Under the pieces are notes generated by a model. The model had not been told where the DNA came from. It searched no databases and saw only the letters and a list, made by a program, of their open reading frames with translations. 64,000 nt of DNA from Brucella pecoris (GTDB lineage: Bacteria; Pseudomonadota; Alphaproteobacteria; Rhizobiales; Rhizobiaceae): assembly GCF_006376675.1 (NCBI RefSeq), contig NZ_VEWK01000015.1, positions 1 through 64,000 of the forward strand, written 5' to 3'. Positions 46,967 through 56,682 of the stretch are shown here, piece by piece; the first letter of the stretch is position 1; every line of letters begins with the position of its first letter. The position numbers were made by a program, and so were the translations under genes.

Positions 46967-48323
46967 GAGTCATGCCTTCAATCACCAGGGTTGGGGCGGT
47001 CATTCCGAAGTTTCGGTCGATATCTGACGCAGGGGTCATGTTGAGGAACATATCCTTGAGGTTCGAAGCGATCGTCACTTCGCTGACCGGATAGGAGAGT
47101 TCACCATTCTCGATCCAAAAACCCGACGCACCGCGGCTATACTGACCGGTAATCATGTCCACGCCCTGCCCGAACACTTCCGTTACATAAAAACCTGTAC
47201 CGACGGCGCGAATTAGTTCTTCTGGCGACTGTGAGCCGGGTTCGATGGCAAAGTTGGTGGATGCAGGCAAAACACCAGAACCGGAGCGGACACCACGACC
47301 ATTGCTTTGCAAGCCAAGCTCGCGTGCGCTCGATCCAGAAAGCAGCCAATGATTGAGGACACCATTCTCAATCATCGTCAACGGTTGTCCTTCAATCCCT
47401 TCCCCATCGAAAGGGCGCGAAGAAGAACCACGTACACGCAGCGGATTGTCCGTGACGTTGATACTCTGTTTCAGAATCTGCTTACCAAAGCTGTCGCGAA
47501 GAAAACTTGTCTTGCGGGCAACCGAAGCACCGTTGATAGCACTTGCAAGGTGCCCGGCAATACCCCGTGCAAGACGGGGATCATAAACGACGGTGACGGG
47601 GCCAGTCTTTGCCTGACGCGCGCCCAGTCGACGCACAGCGCGTTCACCGGCACGGCGACCAATATCATTGGATGTGTCGAGATCGGAGAAATGCAAGCGC
47701 GAACTGAAATCGTAATCGCGTTCCATTTTCGTGCCCTCGCCTGCGATGGCCGAAACCGACTTTCCGAAGCGTGTGGCAGCGTAATGACCCGAAAAACCGG
47801 TTGACGTGACCAGCACCAAGCCACCCAGACTACGCGAAGCGCCAGCCCCGCCTGAATTCGTCACGCCTTTGACTGCGAGCGCCGCCGCTTCTGTTGCAAG
47901 CGCATCCTGGGTCAGACGTTCGGAATTGATTTCCGTTGAATCGTAAAGATCAAGATCGCGGGGCAAAAACACGAGTAGCGATGGATCGGCCAGTTGCTCG
48001 TAAGGATCTTCCGGTGCAACACGTGCCATGGCGACAGCCCGCTCCGCGAGGCGGTCCGGATCGGCGCTCGCATTGGCGGAAACACTGGCAATGCGACGAC
48101 CTACAAAAACACGCAGGGCGAAATCATCACTCTCTGACGATTCGGTTCCCTCAACCTTGCCCAGTCTCACCGACACGCTAACAGATCGCGCCCGCATCAC
48201 GACTGCGTCAGCTTGATCCGCACCTGCCCGCTTGGCAGCAGCCACGAGAGCAGCGGCCCGATCGACAAGCTTATCCGTCGAATTATCTGAAATCATTATA
48301 TAATCCGAGTTTCCCAAGTTCAT
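46953..48323 (-). CDS. pmbA: TldD/PmbA-family metalloprotease-like protein, 456 aa
   Basis: The protein is of the PmbA (TldE) subfamily by KVEGTESSESDDFALRVFVG, PVTVVYDPRLARGIAGHLASAINGASVARKTSFL, and C-terminal YSRGASGFWIENGELSYPVSEVTIASNL. In E. coli, TldD and TldE form a heterodimer that degrades unfolded peptides; TldE lacks its own active-site metal. No tldD is in this window. ATG 48323 is used; an internal ATG 9 codons later is also possible. Confidence 0.85.
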   Translation of the reverse strand: MNLGNSDYIMISDNSTDKLVDRAAALVAAAKRAGADQADAVVMRARSVSVSVRLGKVEGTESSESDDFALRVFVGRRIASVSANASADPDRLAERAVAMARVAPEDPYEQLADPSLLVFLPRDLDLYDSTEINSERLTQDALATEAAALAVKGVTNSGGAGASRSLGGLVLVTSTGFSGHYAATRFGKSVSAIAGEGTKMERDYDFSSRLHFSDLDTSNDIGRRAGERAVRRLGARQAKTGPVTVVYDPRLARGIAGHLASAINGASVARKTSFLRDSFGKQILKQSINVTDNPLRVRGSSSRPFDGEGIEGQPLTMIENGVLNHWLLSGSSARELGLQSNGRGVRSGSGVLPASTNFAIEPGSQSPEELIRAVGTGFYVTEVFGQGVDMITGQYSRGASGFWIENGELSYPVSEVTIASNLKDMFLNMTPASDIDRNFGMTAPTLVIEGMTLAGN

Positions 48324-48499
48324 CGCGGTTCAACCTTGCACTACAATCTGCAGCGGGACCTAAACCGGGACTGGCCAAAAAATATCGTCAAATTGTTCGA
48401 CATCGGGCTGATTACAGCCATATCTTGTTTCTATATTGCCGAAATCAAAGAGCTTCAAGGCAAGCCCTTCTACATTTCTCCAAATTCCAAGAGCTAAGC

Positions 48500-50347
48500 A
48501 TGATTGCAACTGGCGGAAGTCTCTACCTACAGTGTCTGATGATTTTGGGCGGTGCCATTATCGCTGCGCCGTTATTCAAGCGATTGGGGCTTGGCACAGT
48601 CCTCGGCTATCTTGCGGCAGGCATCACAATCGGCCCCGTGGCTCGGCTTATTGCGGATGGAGAAGAGTTTCTGCATTTTTCCGAACTCGGCGTTGTCTTT
48701 CTGCTTTTCATCATTGGGCTTGAGCTGAAACCTTCCAGACTTTGGGCACTGCGCCAATCGATCTTCGGACTTGGTACTGCGCAAGTTCTGCTTTGCGGAG
48801 CAGCTTTAACTGCTCTAGGCATCTACTTTGCTGGCCTCAGTACGGAAGCAGGTATCATCATTGGTTTTGGGCTTGCACTCTCTTCCACGGCATTTGCCAT
48901 GCAAGTTCTGGAGGATCGGGCGGAAACAAACCAGAAGCATGGCCAGCGTGCCTTTTCGATTCTGCTGTTTCAGGACCTTGCGATCGTACCGATCCTCGCC
49001 ATCATCCCGGCACTTTCGCCCAACGAACCTTCGCAGGCGAGCGCCGGGTTCCATCTCGCCACAGCTATAGCAGCCATCGCCGCGCTGGTGATTGCAGGAC
49101 GCTATCTCATCAATCCGATGTTTCGCATTATCGCCAATACTGGCGCTCGCGAAGTGATGATAGCAGCAGCGCTCTTTGTGGTACTCGGATCAGCCAGCTT
49201 GCTCCAGGCTGCCGGTCTTTCCATGGCCATGGGTGCATTCATTGCCGGCGTCTTGCTGGCGGAATCTTCGTATCGGCACGAACTTGAAGCCGACATCGAA
49301 CCTTTTCGCGGCATTTTCCTGGGGCTGTTCTTTGTTGCGGTCGGCCTTTCGCTGAACCTCACGGTGATCCTGCAGTACTGGAAGATTATCCTTCTTGCAG
49401 TGCCCATCTTCATGGCGACCAAGATCGCCATCATTTATCTGCTGTGCCGCATCTTTCGGTCCAGTCATAACGACGCGGTGCGGATTGCCTTTCTTCTTCC
49501 GCAAGGGGGCGAATTTGCTTTCGTTCTTTTCTCTGCAGCCTCGGCTGCGGCCATCATCTCAAGCGCGCTCGGTTCCGAGCTTGTGGCTGCCGTCACCGTA
49601 TCCATGGCTCTCACACCGCTTTCCGTCGCGATAGGATCGAAGCTGCTCATCAAAGACAAAACTGTCGATGTCATTGAAGAAAACTATGAAGGTGCGGGTT
49701 CTGATGTCTTGATGATCGGCTTCTCGCGATATGGCCAGATTGCATCGCAGATTCTTCTTGCCGGTGGTATCGACGTAACCGTGATTGACAGTTCGCCCAA
49801 TCGTGTCCGTGCAGCGGGAAAATTTGGCTTCCGCATTTACTTCGGCGATGGCACCCGCAAAGACGTGCTGGAAGCGGCCGGAATCCGAAAAGCGAAAATC
49901 GTCGCCGTTTGTACCCACAAGAAGGAAACAACCAACCACATCGTCAATCTCATACAGTCGGAATATCCCGATGTGCGCCTGTTCGTTCGCTCATACGATC
50001 GCGAACATACGTTGCAATTACGAGCGCAAGGCGTTGAATATGAACTGCGCGAAACATTCGAATCCGGTCTGCTGTTCGGTCAGCGGACGCTTGAGGGGCT
50101 CGGCATAGCCGAAACGCAAGCCTATGGAATCCGCGAAGATGTGCGCCAGCGCGACGAGGACCGTCTCCACGTGCAGGCTTCGGAAGGAATTCTGGCCGGG
50201 CGTCATCTGCTTTTCAACAAGCCGGTCACACCAGAGCCTCTGGTTAAACCAGCTCGCGAAGGCCAGCGCATCGACAAAGGTGCAGATGATATCGTGCCCG
50301 CGGCATCGTCAAGTGACACAGTCGGATCACCGATTCCGGCGGAATAG
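48500..50347 (+). CDS. Kef-type monovalent cation:proton antiporter with RCK domain, 615 aa
   Basis: ATG 48500 (MIATGGSLYLQCLMILGGAIIAAPLFKRLGLG) starts a CPA2 antiporter with about 12 hydrophobic helices, including GYLAAGITIGP, FGLALSSTAFAMQVL and PQGGEFAFVLF. A cytoplasmic TrkA_N/RCK domain follows from about residue 410 (DVLMIGFSRYGQIASQILLAGGIDVTVID). The last 80 residues are polar. Members export K+ in exchange for H+; glutathione control is known for KefB/KefC but is not shown here. Confidence 0.9.
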   Translation: MIATGGSLYLQCLMILGGAIIAAPLFKRLGLGTVLGYLAAGITIGPVARLIADGEEFLHFSELGVVFLLFIIGLELKPSRLWALRQSIFGLGTAQVLLCGAALTALGIYFAGLSTEAGIIIGFGLALSSTAFAMQVLEDRAETNQKHGQRAFSILLFQDLAIVPILAIIPALSPNEPSQASAGFHLATAIAAIAALVIAGRYLINPMFRIIANTGAREVMIAAALFVVLGSASLLQAAGLSMAMGAFIAGVLLAESSYRHELEADIEPFRGIFLGLFFVAVGLSLNLTVILQYWKIILLAVPIFMATKIAIIYLLCRIFRSSHNDAVRIAFLLPQGGEFAFVLFSAASAAAIISSALGSELVAAVTVSMALTPLSVAIGSKLLIKDKTVDVIEENYEGAGSDVLMIGFSRYGQIASQILLAGGIDVTVIDSSPNRVRAAGKFGFRIYFGDGTRKDVLEAAGIRKAKIVAVCTHKKETTNHIVNLIQSEYPDVRLFVRSYDREHTLQLRAQGVEYELRETFESGLLFGQRTLEGLGIAETQAYGIREDVRQRDEDRLHVQASEGILAGRHLLFNKPVTPEPLVKPAREGQRIDKGADDIVPAASSSDTVGSPIPAE

Positions 50348-50365
50348 CAAAACGCATTTCAATAC

Positions 50366-50399
50366 CGATAAACTCAAGTCGCAATGCTTGAGTTTATCG
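50366..50399. terminator. Convergent hairpin overlapping the 3' end of the patatin gene
   Basis: Thirteen bases at 50366-50378 pair perfectly with 50387-50399 around an 8-base loop. The right arm and loop lie inside the patatin-like coding sequence (its stop is at 50374-50376). The T tract is poor on both strands, so termination is likely but not certain. Confidence 0.55.
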
Positions 50400-51249
50400 A
50401 CCCGATCTTTCTGTCAGCAGCCAATTCTATGGCGCGTTTCAACTCGTCGCGAACGCTGGCGCTTTGTGACAGGATTTGTTCAAACTTCAGAAAATCCAGA
50501 AGCCCGATCCGTTCGACATTCGGTCGGATAAAAATATGCGGCGGACGAATGCGAAATTTGTTTTCGATGATGGAGCACATCGTCAACTGGTTCGCACCGA
50601 TTACCGCTTCAAATGTGGTCGGCATATAGTCATCCGGACCCACTGGCGTACCCACAACGTCGATGCCGATAACGATATCGGCCTCGTCGAATAACAAATC
50701 AAAGGGGACAGGGTTGAACAAGCCACCATCGACCAGAATGCGACCGTCCCGGCGCACCGGAGCAAAAACCGGTGGTATGGCGCAGGATGCGGCGATTGCC
50801 GAATGCAGATCGCCATCGCGAATATGAATCTCCCGAGCAGCGTGAAAATCCGCCGCTGTAACAATCATCGGGATTTTCAGCTCTTCCACATTCGCGGGCA
50901 AGCTGGCAGGCAGGAAGACATCAAGCACCTTTTCGATGTTGAACTGGCTAACCCGCAAGCCGCCCTTCAGCAACTCCACCCAGCGAGCCGGTCGGGTTTG
51001 CCACATGCGCTTTGCGACTTCAGAGCGGCGATTGAAGATCGCTGCCATATATTCTCGAATTTCCTTGCCGGTCATGCCACTAGCCATACCGGCACCAACA
51101 ATCGAACCTATCGAAGAGCCGGCAATGGCAACCGGTTTAATGCCCAGTTCGTCGAGCACTTCAACGATATGAATATGGGCAATGCCACGTGCCCCACCCC
51201 CGCCGAAAGCGACGGCAATTCGGGGTGATGACGGCACTGCCTTTACCAA
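50374..51249 (-). CDS. Patatin-like phospholipase, 291 aa
   Basis: The oxyanion motif AFGGGGARGIAHIHIVEVL, the nucleophile box AGSSIGSIVGAGMA (GxSxG) and the Asp in LVDGGLFNPVPF give the complete Ser-Asp dyad of patatin lipases of the RssA type. It probably acts on membrane lipids or acyl chains; the substrate is unknown. It converges on the Kef antiporter and is followed upstream by the M16 peptidase pair. Confidence 0.88.
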   Translation of the reverse strand: MVKAVPSSPRIAVAFGGGGARGIAHIHIVEVLDELGIKPVAIAGSSIGSIVGAGMASGMTGKEIREYMAAIFNRRSEVAKRMWQTRPARWVELLKGGLRVSQFNIEKVLDVFLPASLPANVEELKIPMIVTAADFHAAREIHIRDGDLHSAIAASCAIPPVFAPVRRDGRILVDGGLFNPVPFDLLFDEADIVIGIDVVGTPVGPDDYMPTTFEAVIGANQLTMCSIIENKFRIRPPHIFIRPNVERIGLLDFLKFEQILSQSASVRDELKRAIELAADRKIGSINSSIAT

Positions 51250-51260
51250 ATTGGCACCTT

Positions 51261-52616
51261 TTAGCTTTGGGCTGGACCGAAGATCAGAATAGCCGGTTCT
51301 GCTTCAAGCAGCTTTTTGGCAATAGCCTTGACTTGATCCAACGTCACGGCATCAATCAACTCCGAGCGCTTGTCGATATAATCACGCGGAAGTTCAGTTT
51401 CCTGCAAGCTGACGAGAGTTTCGGCGATCGCAGCGGACGAGTCCAGATTGTTGACCGCATAAGACCCTTTGAGGAAGCTCTTGGCGGCAGCGAGCTCTTC
51501 TTCAGTCGGGCCGTCGGCGGCCATTGCAGCAACCTGCTCGCGGATGATCTTCAGGGATTCCTGTGCCTTATCGGGACGGGTCGCCGTCGAGATCATCAAT
51601 GCCGAAACATGGTCACGCATGACCATGGATGATGACACTGAATAGGCAAGACCGCGCTTTTCGCGCACTTCGGCATAAAGGCGCGAAGTAAAGCCACCAC
51701 CCAGAATATGGTTCATCAGATAGGCAGCAAAGAACTCGGGATCTTTACGCGGTATAGCCGGATAGACAAAGCTGATCGAGGTCTGCGGCATGTCAAAATT
51801 GAGACTGGTCGTCGTACCAAGTGCCAGTTTGGCATCCGGCACAGGAACCAGTTCAGCCATCGCGGGCAGATCGCCGAACACTTTATCCAGCAACACCCCC
51901 AGATCTGTGGCGTTGATGGAACCCACCACACCAATAGTCAGCCGGTCACGCGCAAAATTTTTGCGATGGAAATTGGCCAGATCATCACGCGTAATCGACT
52001 GCAGCGACTTCACCGTGCCGTCATCGGGACGCGCATAAGGATGATTGCCATACAGGACTTCGGAAAACTTGCGTGATGCGATCGTCGAAGGATTTCGCTG
52101 CGAAGCTTCGATGCTTGCAATTACCTGCTGGCGAATACGGTCAACGGCATCCTGATCGAAGCGAGGCTTATTGACAGCAAGGGCAAGCAAATTCGTTACT
52201 GCGTCGCGATTTTCGGCCAGCATACGAATACCGCCTGAAACGGAATCCTGTGTTGCGGAAAAGCTCATTTCCGCTCCCAGATTATCCATCCGTTCCTGAA
52301 ACGCATCCGATTTCAGATCACCCGCGCCTTCGTCGAAAAGCCCCGTCATCAAATTAGCCAATCCCTCCCTGCCGGAAGGATCCTGCGATGTGCCACCCTT
52401 GAACGAAAACCGCATCGAAATAAGCGGGACTGAATCGTCCTCTACCAGCCAGGCATGAATGCCCTTTGGCGAAACAACTTCTTGAATTTCGATGGCACGC
52501 GCTGGCAAGGCGCACAAGATCAACAGTGTCATCGAGGCCGCAAGCATAGCTACAGCGGACCGGGCTGGGCGAAAGTCGAGAACACGTTTGGAGTTCAGCA
52601 TGATGATCTTCTTCAC
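51261..52616 (-). CDS. M16 peptidase family subunit lacking the zinc motif, 451 aa
   Basis: A signal peptide (hydrophobic to about residue 40, ALPARA) is followed by an M16 fold, ISMRFSFKGGTSQDPSGREGLANLMTGLFDEG. Where the catalytic subunit has HFLEH, this one has NLMTGLF, so it cannot bind zinc. The C-terminal domain has GGGFTSRLYAEVREKRGLAYSV, the substrate-gripping part. Pairs of one active and one inactive M16 chain are known to form heterodimers. It overlaps its active partner by 4 bases. Confidence 0.9.
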   Translation of the reverse strand: MKKIIMLNSKRVLDFRPARSAVAMLAASMTLLILCALPARAIEIQEVVSPKGIHAWLVEDDSVPLISMRFSFKGGTSQDPSGREGLANLMTGLFDEGAGDLKSDAFQERMDNLGAEMSFSATQDSVSGGIRMLAENRDAVTNLLALAVNKPRFDQDAVDRIRQQVIASIEASQRNPSTIASRKFSEVLYGNHPYARPDDGTVKSLQSITRDDLANFHRKNFARDRLTIGVVGSINATDLGVLLDKVFGDLPAMAELVPVPDAKLALGTTTSLNFDMPQTSISFVYPAIPRKDPEFFAAYLMNHILGGGFTSRLYAEVREKRGLAYSVSSSMVMRDHVSALMISTATRPDKAQESLKIIREQVAAMAADGPTEEELAAAKSFLKGSYAVNNLDSSAAIAETLVSLQETELPRDYIDKRSELIDAVTLDQVKAIAKKLLEAEPAILIFGPAQS

Positions 52617-54154
52617 TGGATCGCTCCTCCCGCACCATCGGCACCGGGGCTTCCTGCCGAGGCATCAGGATTCTCGCGGGCACTTTCCGGCTCGGCATCT
52701 GGTGGAAGCAGGTAACTTGTTACCGATTGGTCTTTGACGAGATAGCGCGTTGCCACGTCTTTGATCTGATCGACAGTGACAGCTTTGATGATCTCAGGCC
52801 ATTTCTGGATATCGTCAACCGTTTGCCCAACGGACAGCGTCGAACCATAAATCCGAGCCATACCCGTCTGGCTATCACGTGCAAAGATCACTGCCTTCAG
52901 GAAACGATTGCGAGCTTGGTCAAGTTCAGTTTGACTGACGCCATCCTTGATGATCCGCGCCACTTCGGCCTCAACTGCCTTTTCAACGTCTCCCAGCGTC
53001 GCGCCATTACGCGGCGCGCCATAAACGGAAAAAGTGCCGTCATCAAGCGCATCGCCATCGTAGCTTGCGCCCGTATTGGCAGCTATACCCTGTTTGACGA
53101 TCAGTTCTTGATAAAGGCGCGAGCGCAGCGAACCGCCAAGAATTTCACTCAGGAGATCGAGAGCTGGCGCATCGCCTGGTTTTACATTCGGAAACCGTTT
53201 CTCATTCGCATAGGAGGGAACCAGCCAGGACATACGGAACGAAGGAGTGCTGACGCGCTCATCGTGCAGGGTAACGATGCGGGCTGCATGCTTCGCAGGC
53301 TCCTGCGGGCGCTCACGTGGCAAGACCTCGGCGCGTTTCGGCACATTTGCCCAGGTTTTCAAGGTCAGATCGCGCACGCGTTCCGGTGAAACGTCACCAG
53401 CGATAACCAGCGTTGCGTTATTCGGCGTATAATACTGCTGGTAAAAATCGATAGCGTTCTTGAGGCTCAGCTTTTCCATTTCCTGTTGCCAGCCGATGAC
53501 AGGCTTGCGGTAAGGATGGTTATAGAAAAGAACAGCATCGGTATTTTCCATCAGCATGGACGCAGGATTGGAATCAACCCGCATCCGGCGCTCTTCCAGA
53601 ATAACGTCCCGTTCGGTTTTCACGGCTTCTTCGTTGAGCACCAGATTTTCCATCCGGTCCGATTCGAACTGCATCACCATTTCCAGTGCTTCGGGAGATA
53701 CACGTTGGAAATAGGCCGTATAATCATAAGACGTGAAGGCGTTTTCCTGTCCGCCGATGGAGGCAACTTTCGCCGAAAACTCACCAGCTGGATGGTTCTT
53801 CGTCCCCTTGAACATCAGATGTTCGAGGAAATGCGCAATACCCGATACGCCGGGAGCCTCATCGGCCGATCCCACATGGTACCAGATCATCTGGGTCACG
53901 ACCGGCGCGCGATGATCGGGGATAACGACCACTTCCAAACCATTTGGCAATGTGAAGTGACTGACTCCATCCGACTGGATAATTTCTGGAAGCGCCGCTT
54001 GTGCAGTAGCTGGTGGCGACGGAGGCGCTGGTTGTTCAGTAGTAGCGGCAGGTTGGCTCTCTGCCCAGACAACACCGTTTGCCATCGGTAAAGCCAGCAC
54101 GAAACCCAAGGCGGTGGACAATAGCAAGCGCCGGAGTGAGGGGTTATTCACCAA
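52613..54154 (-). CDS. M16 zinc metallopeptidase, active subunit, 513 aa
   Basis: A signal peptide (ALGFVLALPMANGVVWA) directs export. The catalytic motif HFLEHLMFKGT contains HxxEH, and the downstream zinc Glu lies in the ALEMVMQFESDRMENLVL region. A Pro/Ala/Gln-rich linker lies after the signal. The C-terminal half has GGSLRSRLYQELIVKQGIAANTGAS. It is a periplasmic peptidase of the PqqL/pitrilysin-like group, and its partner is the inactive subunit at 51261. Confidence 0.93.
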   Translation of the reverse strand: MVNNPSLRRLLLSTALGFVLALPMANGVVWAESQPAATTEQPAPPSPPATAQAALPEIIQSDGVSHFTLPNGLEVVVIPDHRAPVVTQMIWYHVGSADEAPGVSGIAHFLEHLMFKGTKNHPAGEFSAKVASIGGQENAFTSYDYTAYFQRVSPEALEMVMQFESDRMENLVLNEEAVKTERDVILEERRMRVDSNPASMLMENTDAVLFYNHPYRKPVIGWQQEMEKLSLKNAIDFYQQYYTPNNATLVIAGDVSPERVRDLTLKTWANVPKRAEVLPRERPQEPAKHAARIVTLHDERVSTPSFRMSWLVPSYANEKRFPNVKPGDAPALDLLSEILGGSLRSRLYQELIVKQGIAANTGASYDGDALDDGTFSVYGAPRNGATLGDVEKAVEAEVARIIKDGVSQTELDQARNRFLKAVIFARDSQTGMARIYGSTLSVGQTVDDIQKWPEIIKAVTVDQIKDVATRYLVKDQSVTSYLLPPDAEPESARENPDASAGSPGADGAGGAIQ

Positions 54155-54238
54155 GCGACATCTCCAATTGGTTTCATTTCCGCCCAGTCCTTCCGGGCGA
54201 CAAATTCAATTTTTATGCGAACGGAATCGTCCGCTAAT

Positions 54239-54802
54239 TCAACCGGCGGCTTTCAACTGGATCAGCCGAATGATCGTGCCCCCGTAGTTGCGCTCTTCCA
54301 GCACTACGAATCGCTCGTCAAGGTCAAGAGCCGCCTCCGCATCCTCTTCAAGCACCAAAAGTGCGTCAGGATTAAGCCAACCACCCTGAAGCGCTGATAA
54401 AAATGCCTTTTCCCCCATTCGACGTCCATAGGGAGGATCAGCAAAAACCAGGTCAAACGGCTCCATCGTTCCGACGATACCCAACTGGCAGGCGTCCCGT
54501 CGCAAAATCTTGGTGTGTCCCTGAAGACTAAAAGCCTCAATATTCTGGCGTAATAATCCCCGCCCTTCCGCAGATTCTTCCACGAAGATCGCGTAGCGCG
54601 CGCCACGCGACAAAGCCTCCAGGCCAAGCGCGCCAGTTCCTGCGAATAGGTCGAGGACGCGTGCGCCCTCCACCTTGTCGGGAAAATTATGCGCGAGAAT
54701 ATTGAACAGACTCTCGCGCGTGCGGTCGGTGGTGGGGCGAATGGCGTTGGTCGAAGGTGTTACGAGCGCACGGCCACGAAACTTACCGCCGACGATCCGC
54801 AC
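54239..54802 (-). CDS. rsmD: RsmD, 16S rRNA (guanine-N2) methyltransferase, 187 aa
   Basis: The start is GTG 54802 (VRIVGGKFRGRALVTP), the family's usual first residues; a longer frame to 55030 belongs to the overlapping gene's low-complexity tail. VLDLFAGTGALGLEALSRGA binds SAM and FADPPYG is the catalytic motif. E. coli RsmD methylates G966 of 16S rRNA. The start overlaps the end of the pseudouridine synthase gene by 20 bases. Confidence 0.9.
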   Translation of the reverse strand: MRIVGGKFRGRALVTPSTNAIRPTTDRTRESLFNILAHNFPDKVEGARVLDLFAGTGALGLEALSRGARYAIFVEESAEGRGLLRQNIEAFSLQGHTKILRRDACQLGIVGTMEPFDLVFADPPYGRRMGEKAFLSALQGGWLNPDALLVLEEDAEAALDLDERFVVLEERNYGGTIIRLIQLKAAG

Positions 54803-56492
54803 CGCCGCCTCCAGTCCTGCCGCCGCCTGACTTGCCGCCGCCCGGCTTTCCACCTGGCTTGCCGCCCGGCTTGTTGCCCGGTCCACGGCGCGGACCATCA
54901 TCAAAACTATGGGACTTGTTGCCCGGTCCGCTGCTGCGCGGGCCGGAACGCGTATCGCGGTCAGAAGCGCCAGAACGGCCTTCTCCACGCGGTCCACCCG
55001 GCTTACGGCCTTCAAAGCCACCCTTGCCACGCTCTCCTACCCGGCTTTCCGTATCGCGCAATTCCGCGCGCTCCCGCTTGCCAGGGCGACGTTCCTTGCG
55101 TCCATCCTCGCGCGGTTCACGGCGCTCTGGGCGCCCTTCATCCGAGCGACTTCCATCCGGGCGGGCCCGCGGCGGACGGGCGTCCTTGTCGAAGCGACCT
55201 TCCGGCCGCTTGTTGTAGCGACGTTCGCCGCCTTCTTCGCGTCCCTGATCCTCATCGCCAGTCCGACGCGGACGCATCTGCAGATCGCCACTGAACTTCG
55301 CCGAACGGTGTGGAACCTGACGCTCGACACGTGCAGATTTCGCAGCCGCCTTTTCACCCTTGGGGCGCGCACCCGGCGCCATCCAGACATTGGCATTGCC
55401 GCGACGACGCGGCTCCACCTTCTCCGCATTCTTGTCATCGCGACCACGGCGACGCTCAGGGCCGCTGGAAATCCACTCGCGTTCACGCGGGCCGCGACGG
55501 CGTTCACCTTCCTCGCCCTCGTCTTCCATTTCGCGGCGGGTAAGTCCCTGAACAGCGGCATTGGAAAATTCACTCAAGACTGGCGCATCAAAATCTGCAC
55601 CCGCGTCTTCGATCAATTTATCGCCCAGTTGGTCCCGCAGGATACGCCCTTTGATTTCGCGTACCGCGCCTTCTTCAAGATCGCCAAGCTGAAACGGGCC
55701 GAAGGAAACACGGATCAGGCGACCGACGGTGAGACCAAGCGCGCCGAGAATGTTCTTTACTTCGCGGTTCTTGCCTTCCCGCAAACCGATCGAAATCCAG
55801 ACATTTGCACCCTGAACCCGCTCGAGTTCTGCTTCTATGCTGCCATAGAACACGCCATCAACAGCAATACCGTTCTTCAATTCATCAAGCTGTTGCTGCG
55901 TAACCTTGCCATGGGCCCGGACGCGATAGCGACGCAGCCAACCTGTGGATGGCAGCTCCAGAACACGCGACAACCCGCCATCATTAGTCAGGAGCAAAAG
56001 GCCTTCAGTATTGATATCGAGACGACCGACCGAAAGAACGCGCGGCATTTCGGCAGGCAACGCCGCGAAAACCGTTGGACGGCCTTCCGGATCGCGATTG
56101 GTCGTCACAAGGCCGGCGGGCTTGTGGTAAAGCCAAAGACGAGTACGCTCAGTCTGTTTCAGCGGCTTTCCGTCGACCGTGATAATGTCCGTGCGCTTGA
56201 CATTCACTGCCGGGCTCGCCAGCACCTTACCATTCACAGCAATGCGACCGGCGGCGATCATCGTTTCAGCTTCACGGCGGGAGGCTATACCAGCACGCGC
56301 AAGGCGCTTGGCAATGCGCTCGCTTGTATCCTCCTGCCCTTCGGTGCTGCGTGGCTCGAATTTACGTGGCTTGTCACGCCCACCGTCATCGCGGCGCGGA
56401 CGGCTGTCACGGTCTTGCCGACCAGGGCGATCGAAGCGCCCTCCACGGCCATGCGGACGCTTGCCGTCCTTGTTGTCGTCGTCTTTAGTCAT
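54783..56492 (-). CDS. Large-subunit pseudouridine synthase (RluB/RsuA family) with long disordered tail, 569 aa
   Basis: An Arg/Asp-rich N-terminus (about 55 residues) is followed by an S4 RNA-binding domain (ERIAKRLARAGIASRREAETMI) and the pseudouridine synthase domain with catalytic Asp159 in GRLDINTEGLLLLTN and REGKNREV. From about residue 325 the chain is an Arg/Gly/Asp/Lys-rich low-complexity tail of some 245 residues ending GGGRTGGGGADRRR. Such tails are usual in Rhizobiales members but unusual for E. coli RluB. It modifies 23S rRNA; the exact uridine cannot be read from sequence. Confidence 0.9.
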   Translation of the reverse strand: MTKDDDNKDGKRPHGRGGRFDRPGRQDRDSRPRRDDGGRDKPRKFEPRSTEGQEDTSERIAKRLARAGIASRREAETMIAAGRIAVNGKVLASPAVNVKRTDIITVDGKPLKQTERTRLWLYHKPAGLVTTNRDPEGRPTVFAALPAEMPRVLSVGRLDINTEGLLLLTNDGGLSRVLELPSTGWLRRYRVRAHGKVTQQQLDELKNGIAVDGVFYGSIEAELERVQGANVWISIGLREGKNREVKNILGALGLTVGRLIRVSFGPFQLGDLEEGAVREIKGRILRDQLGDKLIEDAGADFDAPVLSEFSNAAVQGLTRREMEDEGEEGERRRGPREREWISSGPERRRGRDDKNAEKVEPRRRGNANVWMAPGARPKGEKAAAKSARVERQVPHRSAKFSGDLQMRPRRTGDEDQGREEGGERRYNKRPEGRFDKDARPPRARPDGSRSDEGRPERREPREDGRKERRPGKRERAELRDTESRVGERGKGGFEGRKPGGPRGEGRSGASDRDTRSGPRSSGPGNKSHSFDDGPRRGPGNKPGGKPGGKPGGGKSGGGRTGGGGADRRR

Positions 56493-56682
56493 CTGATATT
56501 GGCCTTTCAGCGGCGCTGCCGTGTCACCTTACACCTTTAATGGCAGGCAAGGGACAGCCGGAAACAGGAACGCCGTATAAATCCGTTCGCAAATCGGTTT
56601 CGATTTCGTGAATTATGCAGTAACAAATCGCTCCATGGCTTGCGAGCGAAATTTCCGAAAGAATGCATGAAATGGAACGGGC

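Noticed and set aside
54909-56540. 543-residue open frame on the + strand opposite the pseudouridine synthase gene
   Set aside because: It is the mirror of an Arg/Gly-rich GC-biased gene on the other strand, which leaves few stops; the minus-strand protein has clear domains and the + frame has none.
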